Shown here in pieces: positions 31,971 through 40,928 of a DNA stretch of 64,000 nucleotides. The stretch lies in assembly GCA_036258055.1 (NCBI GenBank), contig DATAEK010000129.1, forward strand, positions 1 through 64,000. Reading direction: 5' to 3'. The position numbers and the translations under genes were made by a program. Position 1 is the stretch's first letter. Each line of letters begins with the position of its first letter. A model generated the notes under the pieces. That model saw nothing but the letters and a program-made list of their open reading frames with translations. It was not told where the DNA came from and searched no databases. The stretch comes from DATAEK01 sp036258055. GTDB taxonomy: Bacteria > Acidobacteriota > Vicinamibacteria > Vicinamibacterales > 2-12-FULL-66-21.

Positions 31971-32826
31971 AGATGGCCGCCGCGGTCGTCACCAGATACA
32001 GAATCCCGACGTACCCGTTCAAGTCGAACGCCCGTTTCACTTGTGAAAGATCGTGCTCGTTGACGAGCGATTGCTCGTAGGCGAGAAGCGCCGCCACCGC
32101 AACGACTCCCGCGATGTAAATCCATCCGAGATCCGAGACGACAGCCAGCGCCCCGAGACAGATCACGGTGACCACGTGCATGCCCCGCGAGATGGCGAGC
32201 GAACGGGCGACTCCGAACCGCACGGGAATCGAGCGCAAGCCGTGCGCGCGGTCGAAGTCCAGATCCTGGCACGCGTACAGGACATCGAAGCCGCCGACCC
32301 ACGTCCCGATCGCCAGCCCGAGCAGCCACGGCTCCCATCCACCGCGTCCGCCGGCAGCCAGCCAGCCGCCGACCGGCGCGACCGCCATCGCCAGGCCGAG
32401 GAACAATTGGGTGTAGCTCGTCACCCGCTTCGACCACGAGTACCAGAACACGATCGCGAGCGCGACTGGCGAAAGCACGAAACACACGCGCCCGAGCCTG
32501 GCCGCAGCGAACACGAACACGGCCGACGATATCGCCACGAACAGCGTCGCCTCCGTGCGCGTCATCGCGCCGCGGGGCAGCTCGCGCATCGCGGTTCGGG
32601 GGTTGAGCGCGTCGTACGACGCATCCGCTAACCGATTGAATCCCATCGCAGCGCTGCGGGCGGCGACCATGGCTACGACGATCCAGACGATCCGCCAGAG
32701 CGCGGCCGAAAGGCTGACGTCGTGCGATCGATGAAGCGCGAGGAGCGCGCCGGTCAACGCGAACGGCAGCGCGAAGACGGAGTGGCTGAAGCGGACGAAG
32801 GACGCGTAGGTCGCGAGTCGGGTCAC
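31960..32826 (-). CDS. mqnP: UbiA-family polyprenyltransferase (MqnP-like)
   Basis: 288 residues, about eight membrane helices. Asp-rich motifs: NRLADASYDALNPRT in the first cytosolic loop and YACQDLDFDRAHGLRSIP in the second. It would attach the polyprenyl tail to the naphthoate precursor in futalosine-type menaquinone synthesis. GTG 32826 overlaps the deaminase stop as GTGA; an upstream extension of the frame is antisense-like and ignored. Its place in the mqn operon supports MqnP over a ubiquinone role. Confidence 0.9.
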   Translation of the reverse strand: MTRLATYASFVRFSHSVFALPFALTGALLALHRSHDVSLSAALWRIVWIVVAMVAARSAAMGFNRLADASYDALNPRTAMRELPRGAMTRTEATLFVAISSAVFVFAAARLGRVCFVLSPVALAIVFWYSWSKRVTSYTQLFLGLAMAVAPVGGWLAAGGRGGWEPWLLGLAIGTWVGGFDVLYACQDLDFDRAHGLRSIPVRFGVARSLAISRGMHVVTVICLGALAVVSDLGWIYIAGVVAVAALLAYEQSLVNEHDLSQVKRAFDLNGYVGILYLVTTAAAIYVH

Positions 32827-34034
32827 CGTTCGGTTTCCGCGTGCCGTTCGAGCCATTGCACGTCGGCTGGCTCGATGCCGCCGACCAGATATTCTTCCAC
32901 ATCCGTGACGGTCGCGGGAACGCGGACCGCGAGCAGCTCCGCTCGCTTTCCAGCCTCCAGAGACCCGAGTTCCGCGCCAAAGCCGAGGGCCGTGGCACCA
33001 TCGAGTGTCGCGCTCTGGAGCACACGTGACGCTGCGACGTCCGGAGCCAGCCGGCGAACCGCCGCCAGCTCGTGAAAGAGGTTGAGATCGTTCACGCTGG
33101 CGAGGCTGTCGGTGCCGATCGCCACGCGCACCCCCGACGCGTAGAAGCGATCGATCGGCGGACTCCCGGCGCCGGTCCAACGATTGCTGCGGGGGCACGC
33201 GACGACCGTCGCGCCGACCTCCGCAAGCCGCCCCAGTTCGGTGTCGGTGAGCTGCACGCCGTGCACTGCGATCAACCGCGGCGAGAGAATCCCGAGGCGG
33301 TCCAGGTACTCGACCGGAGCGCATGCGGGCGGCTGCCATGCCGGATTCCATGCACCGAGCGCGTCGAGCTGGGTACGCCATGCACCGGTCCCATCGCTCA
33401 GGAATCGCACTTCCTCGCGCGACTCGGCAAGATGCACGCTGATTGGGCGATCCCCGGTGACGTCCGCAATCGCGCGAAAGAGATCCGGCGATACCGAGTA
33501 CGGCGCGTGCGGCGCCAGCGACGCTCGAAGCCGCGAGCTCGCCGCCAGCGCCGCGGTCCGATCGCGCGCGTCGGTCGCGATGCGGGCGGGCTCAGGCACT
33601 CCGAAGCCGATCAGCTCGAGAAACACCGCGGCCGAAAGATCGGACGCGGCTAGCAGATCGTAGGTCGCCAGCGTGTTCGTGATGTCGCCGACGAGCGCGG
33701 TACCGCTCGCGCGCACCTCGGCAATCGCGTCAAGAACGGGCCCCTGCGGATCGCTTTCGCGTGACCGCCGAAGCGCGAGGAGCGTCTGAACCCAGACCGG
33801 CATCGAGGCCGCGGGCGAAACGAGGCCGCGCATCCACGAGAGCTCGAGATGGGTGTGGGCGTTGACCAGGCCGGGAAGGATGGCTACGTCAGGTACAGCG
33901 GCGGAATCGCGGTCCGGCGGCTGTTCGCCGGGACCGCCAACCGCGATGATGAGATCACGCTCGACAGCAATCCACCCGTTGCGGATCGGCGGACTGGCGA
34001 TCGGCAGAATCCACGCACCCCTGTGGACTCTCAT
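32823..34034 (-). CDS. mqnX: Aminodeoxyfutalosine deaminase (amidohydrolase family)
   Basis: 403 residues, metal-dependent amidohydrolase. Metal-site motifs are LVNAHTHLELSWMRG, SLAPHAPYSVSP, SVHLAESREE, IAVHGVQL and AIGTDSLASVNDL. In this operon it is best read as the enzyme converting aminodeoxyfutalosine to futalosine. The family also includes guanine and atrazine-type deaminases, so the substrate call rests on context. The start is ATG 34034, 36 bp after mqnC. Confidence 0.85.
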   Translation of the reverse strand: MRVHRGAWILPIASPPIRNGWIAVERDLIIAVGGPGEQPPDRDSAAVPDVAILPGLVNAHTHLELSWMRGLVSPAASMPVWVQTLLALRRSRESDPQGPVLDAIAEVRASGTALVGDITNTLATYDLLAASDLSAAVFLELIGFGVPEPARIATDARDRTAALAASSRLRASLAPHAPYSVSPDLFRAIADVTGDRPISVHLAESREEVRFLSDGTGAWRTQLDALGAWNPAWQPPACAPVEYLDRLGILSPRLIAVHGVQLTDTELGRLAEVGATVVACPRSNRWTGAGSPPIDRFYASGVRVAIGTDSLASVNDLNLFHELAAVRRLAPDVAASRVLQSATLDGATALGFGAELGSLEAGKRAELLAVRVPATVTDVEEYLVGGIEPADVQWLERHAETER

Positions 34035-34070
34035 GCGCCGCGATCTCCGGCGAACGCGTCCGCCACGCGC

Positions 34071-35285
34071 TCAGCGGCCCGGACGGTTCTGACGCCGCGC
34101 CTTCTCCGCGGCGCTCCTCGCCTCGTAGCGATCGGCCTCAGGCGAGCGGCTCGTGTCGCCGTCAGCCCTGGCGACCGCCAGTTCGAGCATGCGCGGCACC
34201 GCACGCTCGCGGAACACCGGGTCGCCGAGGATCTCGTAGTGCATGTTGCGCCGCTTTGGGATGAACCCGGCGTTCTCGATGTTGCGGACGATCTCGATTT
34301 CGTCCATGCAGTAGGCGGCGCCTGCGGCACGCACGACGTTCTCCTCGATCATCACGCTGCCCATGTCGTTGGCGCCGTAGGCGAGGCTCAATTGCCCGAC
34401 CTTGCCCCCCTGTGTCACCCACGACGCCTGCAGGTTGTCGAAGTTGTCCAGCACGAGCCGCGCGGTCGCAAGCGTGCGCAGGTAGTCCATGCCGGTGGCC
34501 TCCCCGCCGCCCAGCTCGGTGTGCTCCGGCTGATAACTCCAGGCGATGAACGCCGTAAAGCCGCCGGTCTCGTCCTGGAGCGCACGCAGGCGAAAGAGGT
34601 GCTCCAGCCGTTCCTCGTCGGTCTCGACCGTCCCGTACATCATCGTCGCGGTCGTGCGCAGCCCGGCGCGATGTGCGTGGCGCATGACGTCGAGCCACTC
34701 GTCGGCTGTAGCCTTGCTGTAGCAGTTGAGCGCCTTTCGCACGCGATCGACGAGGATCTCGGCGCCGCCGCCGGGAATGCTGTCGAGCCCCGCGTCGATC
34801 AGTCGATCGATGACTTGCGGAACCGGAAGACGAGAGAGCCGCGAGAGGTGGATGACTTCGGGCGGCGACAGCGCGTGCAATCGGAACGACGGATAACGAC
34901 CTTTGACTGCACGGAACAGATCCTCGTACCACGCGAGGGGCAGATCCGGGTTGTGCCCTCCCTGCAGCAGCAACTGACCGCCGCCGAGCGCGATCGTCTC
35001 GTCGATCTTCCGGAACATCTCCTCGAACCCGAGGACGTATCCCTCATCCGATCCGACGGGACGATAGAACGCGCAGAAGTTGCAGCGGGCGACGCAGACG
35101 TTCGTGTAGTTGACGTTCCGGTCGATGATGTAGGTGACGATGGCGTCAGGATGCTTGCGCTGACGCACGCCATCGGCAAGTTGCCCGAGGTGCGTCGTCG
35201 GCGCGCGCTGATAGAGTTCCAGCGCCTCGGACGGATCGAGCCGTCCGCCGCCACGCACCTTTCCGGCCAGTTGCTCAATGCTCAT
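34071..35285 (-). CDS. mqnC: Cyclic dehypoxanthinyl futalosine synthase (radical SAM)
   Basis: 404 residues from ATG 35285. Radical-SAM cluster motif TNVCVARCNFCAFYRPVG near residues 58-70, then LGGGQLLLQGGHNPDLPLAW and DSIPGGGAEILVDRVRK, all typical of MqnC. The C-terminal 40 residues are charged and non-conserved. It cyclises dehypoxanthinyl futalosine. Its start overlaps the mqnA stop by 11 bp. Confidence 0.94.
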   Translation of the reverse strand: MSIEQLAGKVRGGGRLDPSEALELYQRAPTTHLGQLADGVRQRKHPDAIVTYIIDRNVNYTNVCVARCNFCAFYRPVGSDEGYVLGFEEMFRKIDETIALGGGQLLLQGGHNPDLPLAWYEDLFRAVKGRYPSFRLHALSPPEVIHLSRLSRLPVPQVIDRLIDAGLDSIPGGGAEILVDRVRKALNCYSKATADEWLDVMRHAHRAGLRTTATMMYGTVETDEERLEHLFRLRALQDETGGFTAFIAWSYQPEHTELGGGEATGMDYLRTLATARLVLDNFDNLQASWVTQGGKVGQLSLAYGANDMGSVMIEENVVRAAGAAYCMDEIEIVRNIENAGFIPKRRNMHYEILGDPVFRERAVPRMLELAVARADGDTSRSPEADRYEARSAAEKARRQNRPGR

Positions 35286-36072
35286 AGAACGCGAGCGGCG
35301 ATGCCGCGTCGACCAGACCGTGCTGCTCGGCGAGCTCATAGTAGCGCGAGAGTCCAGCCCGCTCCGGCTCGCCCAAGGCGTAACGGATATTCTCTCTCAA
35401 GTAGCGTTGCCCCAGTGCGGCGCGTTCCGGCCCGCAGTACCCGGCGGCAATCCGATCCGAATCCGTCACTCCTCCGTCGCGCGCGGTCAGCAGCGCCGCC
35501 ACGTGCGCCTTCGATAGCACGCCGGCTCGACCCGCCCAGAACGCCCAGACGAAGGGCAGCGTGGTCATCGCCGTCCACTCCTCGCCGAGATCCACTTTGA
35601 GGAGTCCCGACGCCGCGTGGTCGAGGAACAACGCCGGATCGCCGATGAGCAGCGCCGCATCGCAGCCCCTGAGCATCTGGGGAACGTTCGGTGGCATCGG
35701 CACGAATGTCGGATCGATGCCGAAGCGCTCGTAGCAGAGAATCTGGAGGAGGGCGTTCGACGTGCGAGAACTGATGTCGGCGGCGATCGATCGAATCTGT
35801 GGGACCGGCACTTTCGAGAAGAGCGCGACCGAAGCAACGGGCCCGGCTGACACGATGCCGAGATCGGGTGCGATACAATAGACCTCGTGGCCGCGCAGAT
35901 ACTCGATCGACGGAATCATCCCGACGTCGATCGATCGCTCGTGCAGGAGAGCCGCGCACTTCGAAGGAACATCGAATCGAACCGAGAACATCGAGCTCTT
36001 CAGCTCGAGCCCGAACACGAGCGGCCGGGCGTTGAGGTAGTCGACGGCGCCGAGGCGGATCGGACTGCTCAT
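35275..36072 (-). CDS. mqnA: Chorismate dehydratase
   Basis: 265 residues. MqnA fold with IRLGAVDYLNARPLVFGLEL at the N-terminus, VDVGMIPSIEYL-like IDVGMIPSIEYLRG, and LIGDPALFLDHAASG. It turns chorismate into 3-[(1-carboxyvinyl)oxy]benzoate, the first committed step of futalosine-type menaquinone synthesis. Its ATG overlaps the stop of the MqnE-like gene as ATGA. Confidence 0.94.
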   Translation of the reverse strand: MSSPIRLGAVDYLNARPLVFGLELKSSMFSVRFDVPSKCAALLHERSIDVGMIPSIEYLRGHEVYCIAPDLGIVSAGPVASVALFSKVPVPQIRSIAADISSRTSNALLQILCYERFGIDPTFVPMPPNVPQMLRGCDAALLIGDPALFLDHAASGLLKVDLGEEWTAMTTLPFVWAFWAGRAGVLSKAHVAALLTARDGGVTDSDRIAAGYCGPERAALGQRYLRENIRYALGEPERAGLSRYYELAEQHGLVDAASPLAFYEH

Positions 36073-36965
36073 CTCGCGCGGGCTGCCAGAGACTCGTAGC
36101 GGCCGTTCCGCTCGATTGCCTCGAGACCCGCCGCCCGGATGTTGTTCCGGATTTCCTCGAGCGGACTGCGGCGAGTGCCGAGCAGACCAGGGTCGACCGC
36201 CGACACCCGGTCGATGTCGTCCGCGCCGACGGTCAGCGCCACTTGCGCCAGCTTCGGCCCGTACTGAATCCAGTCGACTTGAATGGATTCGATGTTCGTG
36301 AGGACTACCCTCGCCAGCGCGATCTGCTTCACATCGTCGTAGCCTGTACTTGGCGTGGTGACCGATTGGCTCTCCGGCAGCGGCGCAAACACGCGAAAGC
36401 CGCCGACGGCCGACTGCAGATCTCGAGCGCGCGTCACGACCTCGACGCGCTGATCGTCGGCGAGGGACTGTACGGTCAGACGCGTGAGCCCGAGCCCGGC
36501 CTTCCTCACCAGTTCGACCGCAGCTTCGGGCTGCTCGACCTGATCGACGGGAAGCGACGCGATGGACTCGAGGCCAGCCGCGCGCAGCCGCGCGAGCGCG
36601 TCCGCGAGCGAGCCGCCGCTCGCGGTCTGGAGATCGGCTAGTGAGAATCCGGTGACCGGCTTGTCACCGGCGAGTGCGGCGGCCGCCTTGACCGCAGCCT
36701 CTGCGGCGTCAATCGACGCCGGCCGACCGACGATCCTGAACTCTCCTGCATCGACGCGCGGCGGCAGCGACGCGGGAGGCGCATCCACATGGACCTCGAA
36801 CACCCGAACGAAGGTCGCGCGCCCTTCGTGTCTCCGCCGACGGACGCCGTCACCGATCGCCCCGATCGCGATGAGATCGTGCGTGTCCAGGAAGGTGCGC
36901 GCATCCGCGTCGCTGAGTCCCTCTCCTTGCAAGACGCGATCGGCCAACGCGTCGAGCGTGGTCAT
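36069..36965 (-). CDS. MqnE-family protein lacking the radical-SAM cysteines
   Basis: 298 residues. The C-terminal half is clearly MqnE-like: STGYDDVKQIALARVVLTN (about 205-223), YGPKLAQVALTVGADDIDR (about 235-253) and IRAAGLEAIERNGRYESL at the end. The N-terminus also fits (VLQGEGLSDADARTFLDTHD). Where MqnE carries its CxxxCxxC cluster motif, this protein has EVHVDAPPASLPPRVDAGE. No cysteine occurs anywhere in it, and the segments corresponding to the HPDLP and PGGGAEI motifs are missing. It is also shorter than typical MqnE (about 360-390). The frame is intact and overlaps both neighbours as ATGA, so it looks expressed. It cannot be an ordinary aminofutalosine synthase. Confidence 0.85.
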   Translation of the reverse strand: MTTLDALADRVLQGEGLSDADARTFLDTHDLIAIGAIGDGVRRRRHEGRATFVRVFEVHVDAPPASLPPRVDAGEFRIVGRPASIDAAEAAVKAAAALAGDKPVTGFSLADLQTASGGSLADALARLRAAGLESIASLPVDQVEQPEAAVELVRKAGLGLTRLTVQSLADDQRVEVVTRARDLQSAVGGFRVFAPLPESQSVTTPSTGYDDVKQIALARVVLTNIESIQVDWIQYGPKLAQVALTVGADDIDRVSAVDPGLLGTRRSPLEEIRNNIRAAGLEAIERNGRYESLAARAR

Positions 36966-38416
36966 GGATGCCACCCCTTTGCAATCCTTTCCCAGATGCC
37001 CTCGGCCTTCTTCGCGGCCTCGGGGCTCGTCTGAATTCTCTTCGGCCACGGGCGCGTGAACCCCTCCGAGGGCCACTTCCGCGTGGCATCGATTCCCATC
37101 TTGCTGCCCAACGCCGCCAGATCGCTCGCGTCCTCGAGATCGTCGACCGGGCCGCGTGTGAACTGGATGTCCCTCTCCGGATCGTAGTGCGTTCCGACGA
37201 TCCACGCGACCTCAGCCTCGTTCTGAACGTCGACACCCTTGTCGACGACAATGATCGTCTTGGAGAACATGAGCTGCCCGAGCCCCCAGAAGGCGTTCAT
37301 GATCTTTCGCGCGTGGCCCGGATAGCGCTTGTCGATCGACACGATCACGATGTTGTGGAAGATGCCGGCCGCTGGGAAATGCATGTCGACGATTTCCGGC
37401 AGCGTTTTCCGGATGAGCGGCAGGAAGATCCGCTCGCTAGCCTTGCCGAGGTAGTAGTCCTCCATCGGCGGGATGCCGACGACGGTCGTGAGATAGATCG
37501 GCCGGAGGCGATGGGTCATGCACGTCAGGTGGAAGACGGGATAGTCGTCGGGATGCGAGTAGAAGCCGGTGTGATCGCCGAACGGTCCCTCACGGCGGCG
37601 CTCGCCCGGTTCGACGTAACCCTCCAGCACGATCTGCGAATTTGCCGGCACTTCAAGATCGACCGTCACGCACTTCACGAGCTCGACCCGCTCGCGGCGG
37701 AGGAACCCGGCGAGCATCAGCTCGTCCAATCCTTCGGGCATCGGCGCGGTTGCGGAATACGTGACAGCGGGATCCGGACCGAGCGCCACGGCAACGGGCA
37801 GTCGCCGCCCGAGTCGCTCCGCCACGCGATAGTGCTGCGCACCCCCCTTGTGGCGCTGCCAGTGCATGCCGGTCGACCGTCCGTCGAACACCTGCATGCG
37901 ATATGTGCCGATGTTGCGCACGCCGCTTTCCGGATCGCGGGTAAATACGAGCGGCAGCGTGATGTAACGCCCGCCATCTTCCGGCCAGCATTTCAAAATC
38001 GGAAGATCGTCGAGCGAGCCATCCTTCCGCACGATCTCCTGACACGGAGCGTCGCTCACGGTCTTCGGCATGAGATCCCGCAGCCGGTTCACCATCGGGA
38101 GCATCTTGACCGCGTCGATCAGCCCGCCGGGAATCTTCGGCGTCGTCAGCTCTTCGATCTCTCCAGCAAGATCGTCGAGCGTCTCCACGCCCAGTGCGAG
38201 ACACGTCCGCCTGAGCGATCCGAACAGGTTGATGGCCACCGGTATGTCGAAGCCGGCCGGACGCTCGAAGAGCAGCGCCGGGCCGCCGCCTGGAGACTTG
38301 GAGACGCGATCCGTCACCGCACAGATCTCGAGGTCAGGACTGACCGGCTCGCCAATCCGCGCGAGCTCGCGATCCTTGTCCAGAGCTTCGATGAAGTCGT
38401 TCAGGTCCTTGAACAT
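36962..38416 (-). CDS. mqnL: UbiD-family prFMN decarboxylase (MqnL-like)
   Basis: 484 residues. UbiD features: NIGTYRMQVFDGRSTGMHWQ, the REGPFGDHTGFYSHPDDYP stretch with catalytic-site acidic residues, and VSIDKRYPGHARKIMNAFWG. It decarboxylates the aromatic precursor using prenylated FMN from UbiX. Position at the head of the mqn operon supports the menaquinone-specific UbiD homologue. Its TGA overlaps the MqnE-like ATG as ATGA. Confidence 0.9.
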   Translation of the reverse strand: MFKDLNDFIEALDKDRELARIGEPVSPDLEICAVTDRVSKSPGGGPALLFERPAGFDIPVAINLFGSLRRTCLALGVETLDDLAGEIEELTTPKIPGGLIDAVKMLPMVNRLRDLMPKTVSDAPCQEIVRKDGSLDDLPILKCWPEDGGRYITLPLVFTRDPESGVRNIGTYRMQVFDGRSTGMHWQRHKGGAQHYRVAERLGRRLPVAVALGPDPAVTYSATAPMPEGLDELMLAGFLRRERVELVKCVTVDLEVPANSQIVLEGYVEPGERRREGPFGDHTGFYSHPDDYPVFHLTCMTHRLRPIYLTTVVGIPPMEDYYLGKASERIFLPLIRKTLPEIVDMHFPAAGIFHNIVIVSIDKRYPGHARKIMNAFWGLGQLMFSKTIIVVDKGVDVQNEAEVAWIVGTHYDPERDIQFTRGPVDDLEDASDLAALGSKMGIDATRKWPSEGFTRPWPKRIQTSPEAAKKAEGIWERIAKGWHP

Positions 38417-38426
38417 GAAGCTTGTC

Positions 38427-38448
38427 GGTTCCAGGGTTCTCGGTTCTA
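38427..38448. repeat. Short GGTTCTAG-family repeat remnant
   Basis: Three degenerate units (ggttcca, gggttct, cggttcta) lie between the Gfo/Idh gene and ubiD. The TAG stop of the Gfo/Idh gene (38446-38448) is formed within the last unit. Related to the arrays at 1805 and 42383. Confidence 0.6.
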
Positions 38449-39384
38449 CCCCACAGCCATTTTCGTCGCCACTTCCGTCGCGAGCGCGAGCGCACGGCGC
38501 CCCGCGTCGCCGTCGACGAGTGGTGGACGCTGGTCTCGCACCGCCGCGAGAAAGTCTGCCAGCTCGCGACGGAGCGGCTCATCACGCTCGACCTGAAGCG
38601 CCCCGCCCTCGATCGATGGGCGGGCGCCATCACGCCGCACGAGCCGCCACGCTTCGACCTCTTGCGCGCCGTAGTCGATCGACAGATACGCGTCCGGCTG
38701 GAAGAAACGAATCTTCCTCACGCGATCGCGGCTGATCCGGCTCGCCGTGACGTTGGCAATGCAGCCCGACTCGAACCGCAACCGCGCGTTCGCGATGTCG
38801 AATTTGTGCGTCAGAACGGGAACACCGACGGCGTCGATCGACTGAATCGGGGAGGCCACGAGCGCCAGGATGATGTCGAGGTCGTGGATCATGAGGTCGA
38901 ACACGACGTCGATGTCGAGGCTGCGATCCGGGAACACCCCGAGTCGGTGCACTTCGATGAACCGCGGAGAGGTCACGAGCGGCAGCACCGCGGTGACCGC
39001 CGGGTTGTGACGTTCCGTGTGGCCGACGGCGAGCGTCGCCCCCGACGCCCGCGCGGCCGCGATCATCTCGTCGGCCGCCGCCAGCGATGGTGCCATCGGC
39101 TTCTCGACGAGCACCGGCACGCCGTCCTGCAGCAGCGGCAGCGCGATTTCGAGGTGCACGTCGGTTGGTACCGAGACGACAGCGGCGTCCACGTCGCCGC
39201 GAAGATCGCGTGCGTCGGTCAGCGCGCGCGCGCCGGTCGCTGCGGCTGCCTCCGCCGCGCGCTCTGGAATGGTGTCGACGACGGCGGTCAGGCGTGCGCC
39301 TTCGAGTGTGGAGAGGATCCGGGCGTGATGACGTCCGAGATGACCGATCCCCACGACTGCAACCCGGAGTGGATTAGCTGACAC
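38446..39384 (-). CDS. Gfo/Idh/MocA-family oxidoreductase
   Basis: 312 residues. NAD-binding motif LRVAVVGIGHLGRHHARIL, the EKP motif VPVLVEKPMAPSLAAADEM, then VGHTERHNPAV and MIHDLDIILAL. GTG 39384 has GGAGG 5 nt upstream and overlaps the lpxI stop by 11 bp. Being next to lpxI and lpxA it may act on a sugar nucleotide of lipid A. GnnA (UDP-GlcNAc 3-dehydrogenase) is one possibility, but no GnnB-like aminotransferase is adjacent. The family is too broad for a firm substrate. Confidence 0.85.
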   Translation of the reverse strand: MSANPLRVAVVGIGHLGRHHARILSTLEGARLTAVVDTIPERAAEAAAATGARALTDARDLRGDVDAAVVSVPTDVHLEIALPLLQDGVPVLVEKPMAPSLAAADEMIAAARASGATLAVGHTERHNPAVTAVLPLVTSPRFIEVHRLGVFPDRSLDIDVVFDLMIHDLDIILALVASPIQSIDAVGVPVLTHKFDIANARLRFESGCIANVTASRISRDRVRKIRFFQPDAYLSIDYGAQEVEAWRLVRRDGARPSIEGGALQVERDEPLRRELADFLAAVRDQRPPLVDGDAGRRALALATEVATKMAVG

Positions 39385-40207
39385 GCGCCTCCTTCGGACG
39401 CCCGACGATCGTGATCCGTGCCTCGTTGGCCGACGCGAACACGCGTTCCCCGTCGAGGACCAGTGTGCGCCCGGCATCGATCGACAACGCCGCCGCGCCG
39501 GCGCGCCGCATCGCCTGAATCGTGGCGAGGCCGATGACCGGCACGTCGAACCGCATGTCCTGATTCGGTTTCGCGACCTTCACAATCCGCACGCCGGGTC
39601 CCGCCAGATACCCCGCGCGCGCGATGACCTCGTCGGTCCCCTCCATCGCCTCGACCGCCACCACCGCCTTGTGCTTCACCGCGATCGTCTGTCCGATGTC
39701 GAGCGCGGCGACCGCGTCCGCCATCCGGTAGCCGAAGGCGAAGTCCGCGCTCTCCTCCTCGCCCGGCGCGCGGTCGGTCAAGACGCCAGGACGCGCCAGA
39801 AGCGGCTCCAGGAACGTGGTCGAATCGAGCAACTCGATGCCGTTGTCACGCAGCACCTCGGCGACGGCCGAAATAAGCGCGTCGGTGTTGCGGGCCTTGA
39901 GGCGGGTGAGCACTGACAGCAGCGTCAGATCCGGAACGATGCCCGAGAAAATCTTGACATGCTTGACCTGGCCGGCCATCACCGCCCTCGCCACGCCGGC
40001 CGACTGCAGGATGCGGATGCACTTCCCGAGATGCCCGAGGGACACCCAATGCAGGTCCGCCGCAGCCTCGCGCGCGGCTTGTTCCAGCTCGGTCGACGCC
40101 TCTTCCTTGACCGCGACGATCGTGACGTCGTACCCGAGGCTTCGTGCTCCCTGCAGCGCCAGAAAGGGAAAACGGCCGTTCCCGGCGATCAGACCGACCC
40201 TGCTCAT
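39374..40207 (-). CDS. lpxI: UDP-2,3-diacylglucosamine pyrophosphatase LpxI
   Basis: 277 residues from ATG 40207. Starts VGLIAGNGRFPFLALQGARS; LpxI motifs are SLGHLGKCIRILQSAGV, AVMAGQVKHVKIFSG and VAVEAMEGTDEVIARAG. It hydrolyses UDP-2,3-diacylglucosamine to lipid X in lipid A synthesis, replacing LpxH in many bacteria. The gene lies downstream of fabZ-lpxA but is separated from it by the plus-strand lipoprotein gene and repeats. Confidence 0.92.
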   Translation of the reverse strand: MSRVGLIAGNGRFPFLALQGARSLGYDVTIVAVKEEASTELEQAAREAAADLHWVSLGHLGKCIRILQSAGVARAVMAGQVKHVKIFSGIVPDLTLLSVLTRLKARNTDALISAVAEVLRDNGIELLDSTTFLEPLLARPGVLTDRAPGEEESADFAFGYRMADAVAALDIGQTIAVKHKAVVAVEAMEGTDEVIARAGYLAGPGVRIVKVAKPNQDMRFDVPVIGLATIQAMRRAGAAALSIDAGRTLVLDGERVFASANEARITIVGRPKEARVS

Positions 40208-40425
40208 CCGAAAAACCGACTCCCGCGAAGCAGGCTGCCTGGTGTGCGCGTCATTTTGGAGGGTCAGGCCACGAAACGGCGGGCGTGACCCGTCCATACG
40301 CGGCTCTCGAGCGTCAGTCTATCAAAGGATGTTCGGCCGCTGAGTCCGGCGCCCCGTGTGGCGGTCCTCGGGCGGCGGAGCGAGGCGGCAAGCACCGGGC
40401 TGGCCCAAACGCCGATTCCGCAGAT

Positions 40426-40431
40426 TACAAT
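40426..40431 (+). promoter_or_regulatory. Putative -10 box of the lipoprotein gene
   Basis: TACAAT 61 bp before ATG 40493; the leader would be about 56 nt and contains AAGGAGAG before the start. This is an ordinary leadered gene, in contrast to the leaderless ones. Confidence 0.45.
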
Positions 40432-40492
40432 GAAGGGTGCGGCAGTTCACGATCGAGCGGACTGCTCGCACCGCCAACACCAAGGAGAGTTG

Positions 40493-40918
40493 ATGCGCGT
40501 TTCGTTGCCCCGAGCGTCCGTGTTCCTGTTTGCTGCGGCCCTGGCCGCCAGCGCCTGCGACAACGGCGACATCCCGATCACGCCGGCACCACCGACCGTA
40601 ACCGAGACATTCGCCGGAATGCTCTCCACGAACGGCGCAACCGTGTACCCCTTCATCGTCTCGGCGGCCAGCGGCGGGAGGGTAACCGCCACCCTGAACA
40701 CGCTCGATCCCTCGACAATCCCCATCGGCATGAGTCTCGGGACGTGGAACGGCGCCACCTGCTCGATCGTCGTCGACACGCCCGCCGCCATCCAGACCAG
40801 CGCCATCTCCGGCACGACCTCGACGGTCGCGAGCCTGTGCCTGCGCGTCTACGATGCGTCGGGGACGGTTCCAACCGACACGCCTGTCAATTACAGCGTC
40901 AGCGTGGTTCATCCCTGA
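40493..40918 (+). CDS. Hypothetical lipoprotein
   Basis: 141 residues. Signal peptide MRVSLPRASVFLFAAALAAS with the lipobox AASAC (Cys near residue 22), then a Pro/Thr spacer (ITPAPPTVTETFAG). A beta-rich domain of about 105 residues follows with two Cys (ATCSIVVD, VASLCLRVYD) that could pair. AAGGAGAG lies just upstream of the ATG. No named family recognised. It interrupts the minus-strand lipid A genes and is flanked downstream by two tandem arrays. Confidence 0.8.
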   Translation: MRVSLPRASVFLFAAALAASACDNGDIPITPAPPTVTETFAGMLSTNGATVYPFIVSAASGGRVTATLNTLDPSTIPIGMSLGTWNGATCSIVVDTPAAIQTSAISGTTSTVASLCLRVYDASGTVPTDTPVNYSVSVVHP

Positions 40919-40928
40919 CGGGATTGTG

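Noticed and set aside
40322..40912. Minus-strand frame opposite the lipoprotein gene
   Set aside because: The plus frame has a signal peptide, a lipobox and AAGGAGAG; the minus frame has no support.
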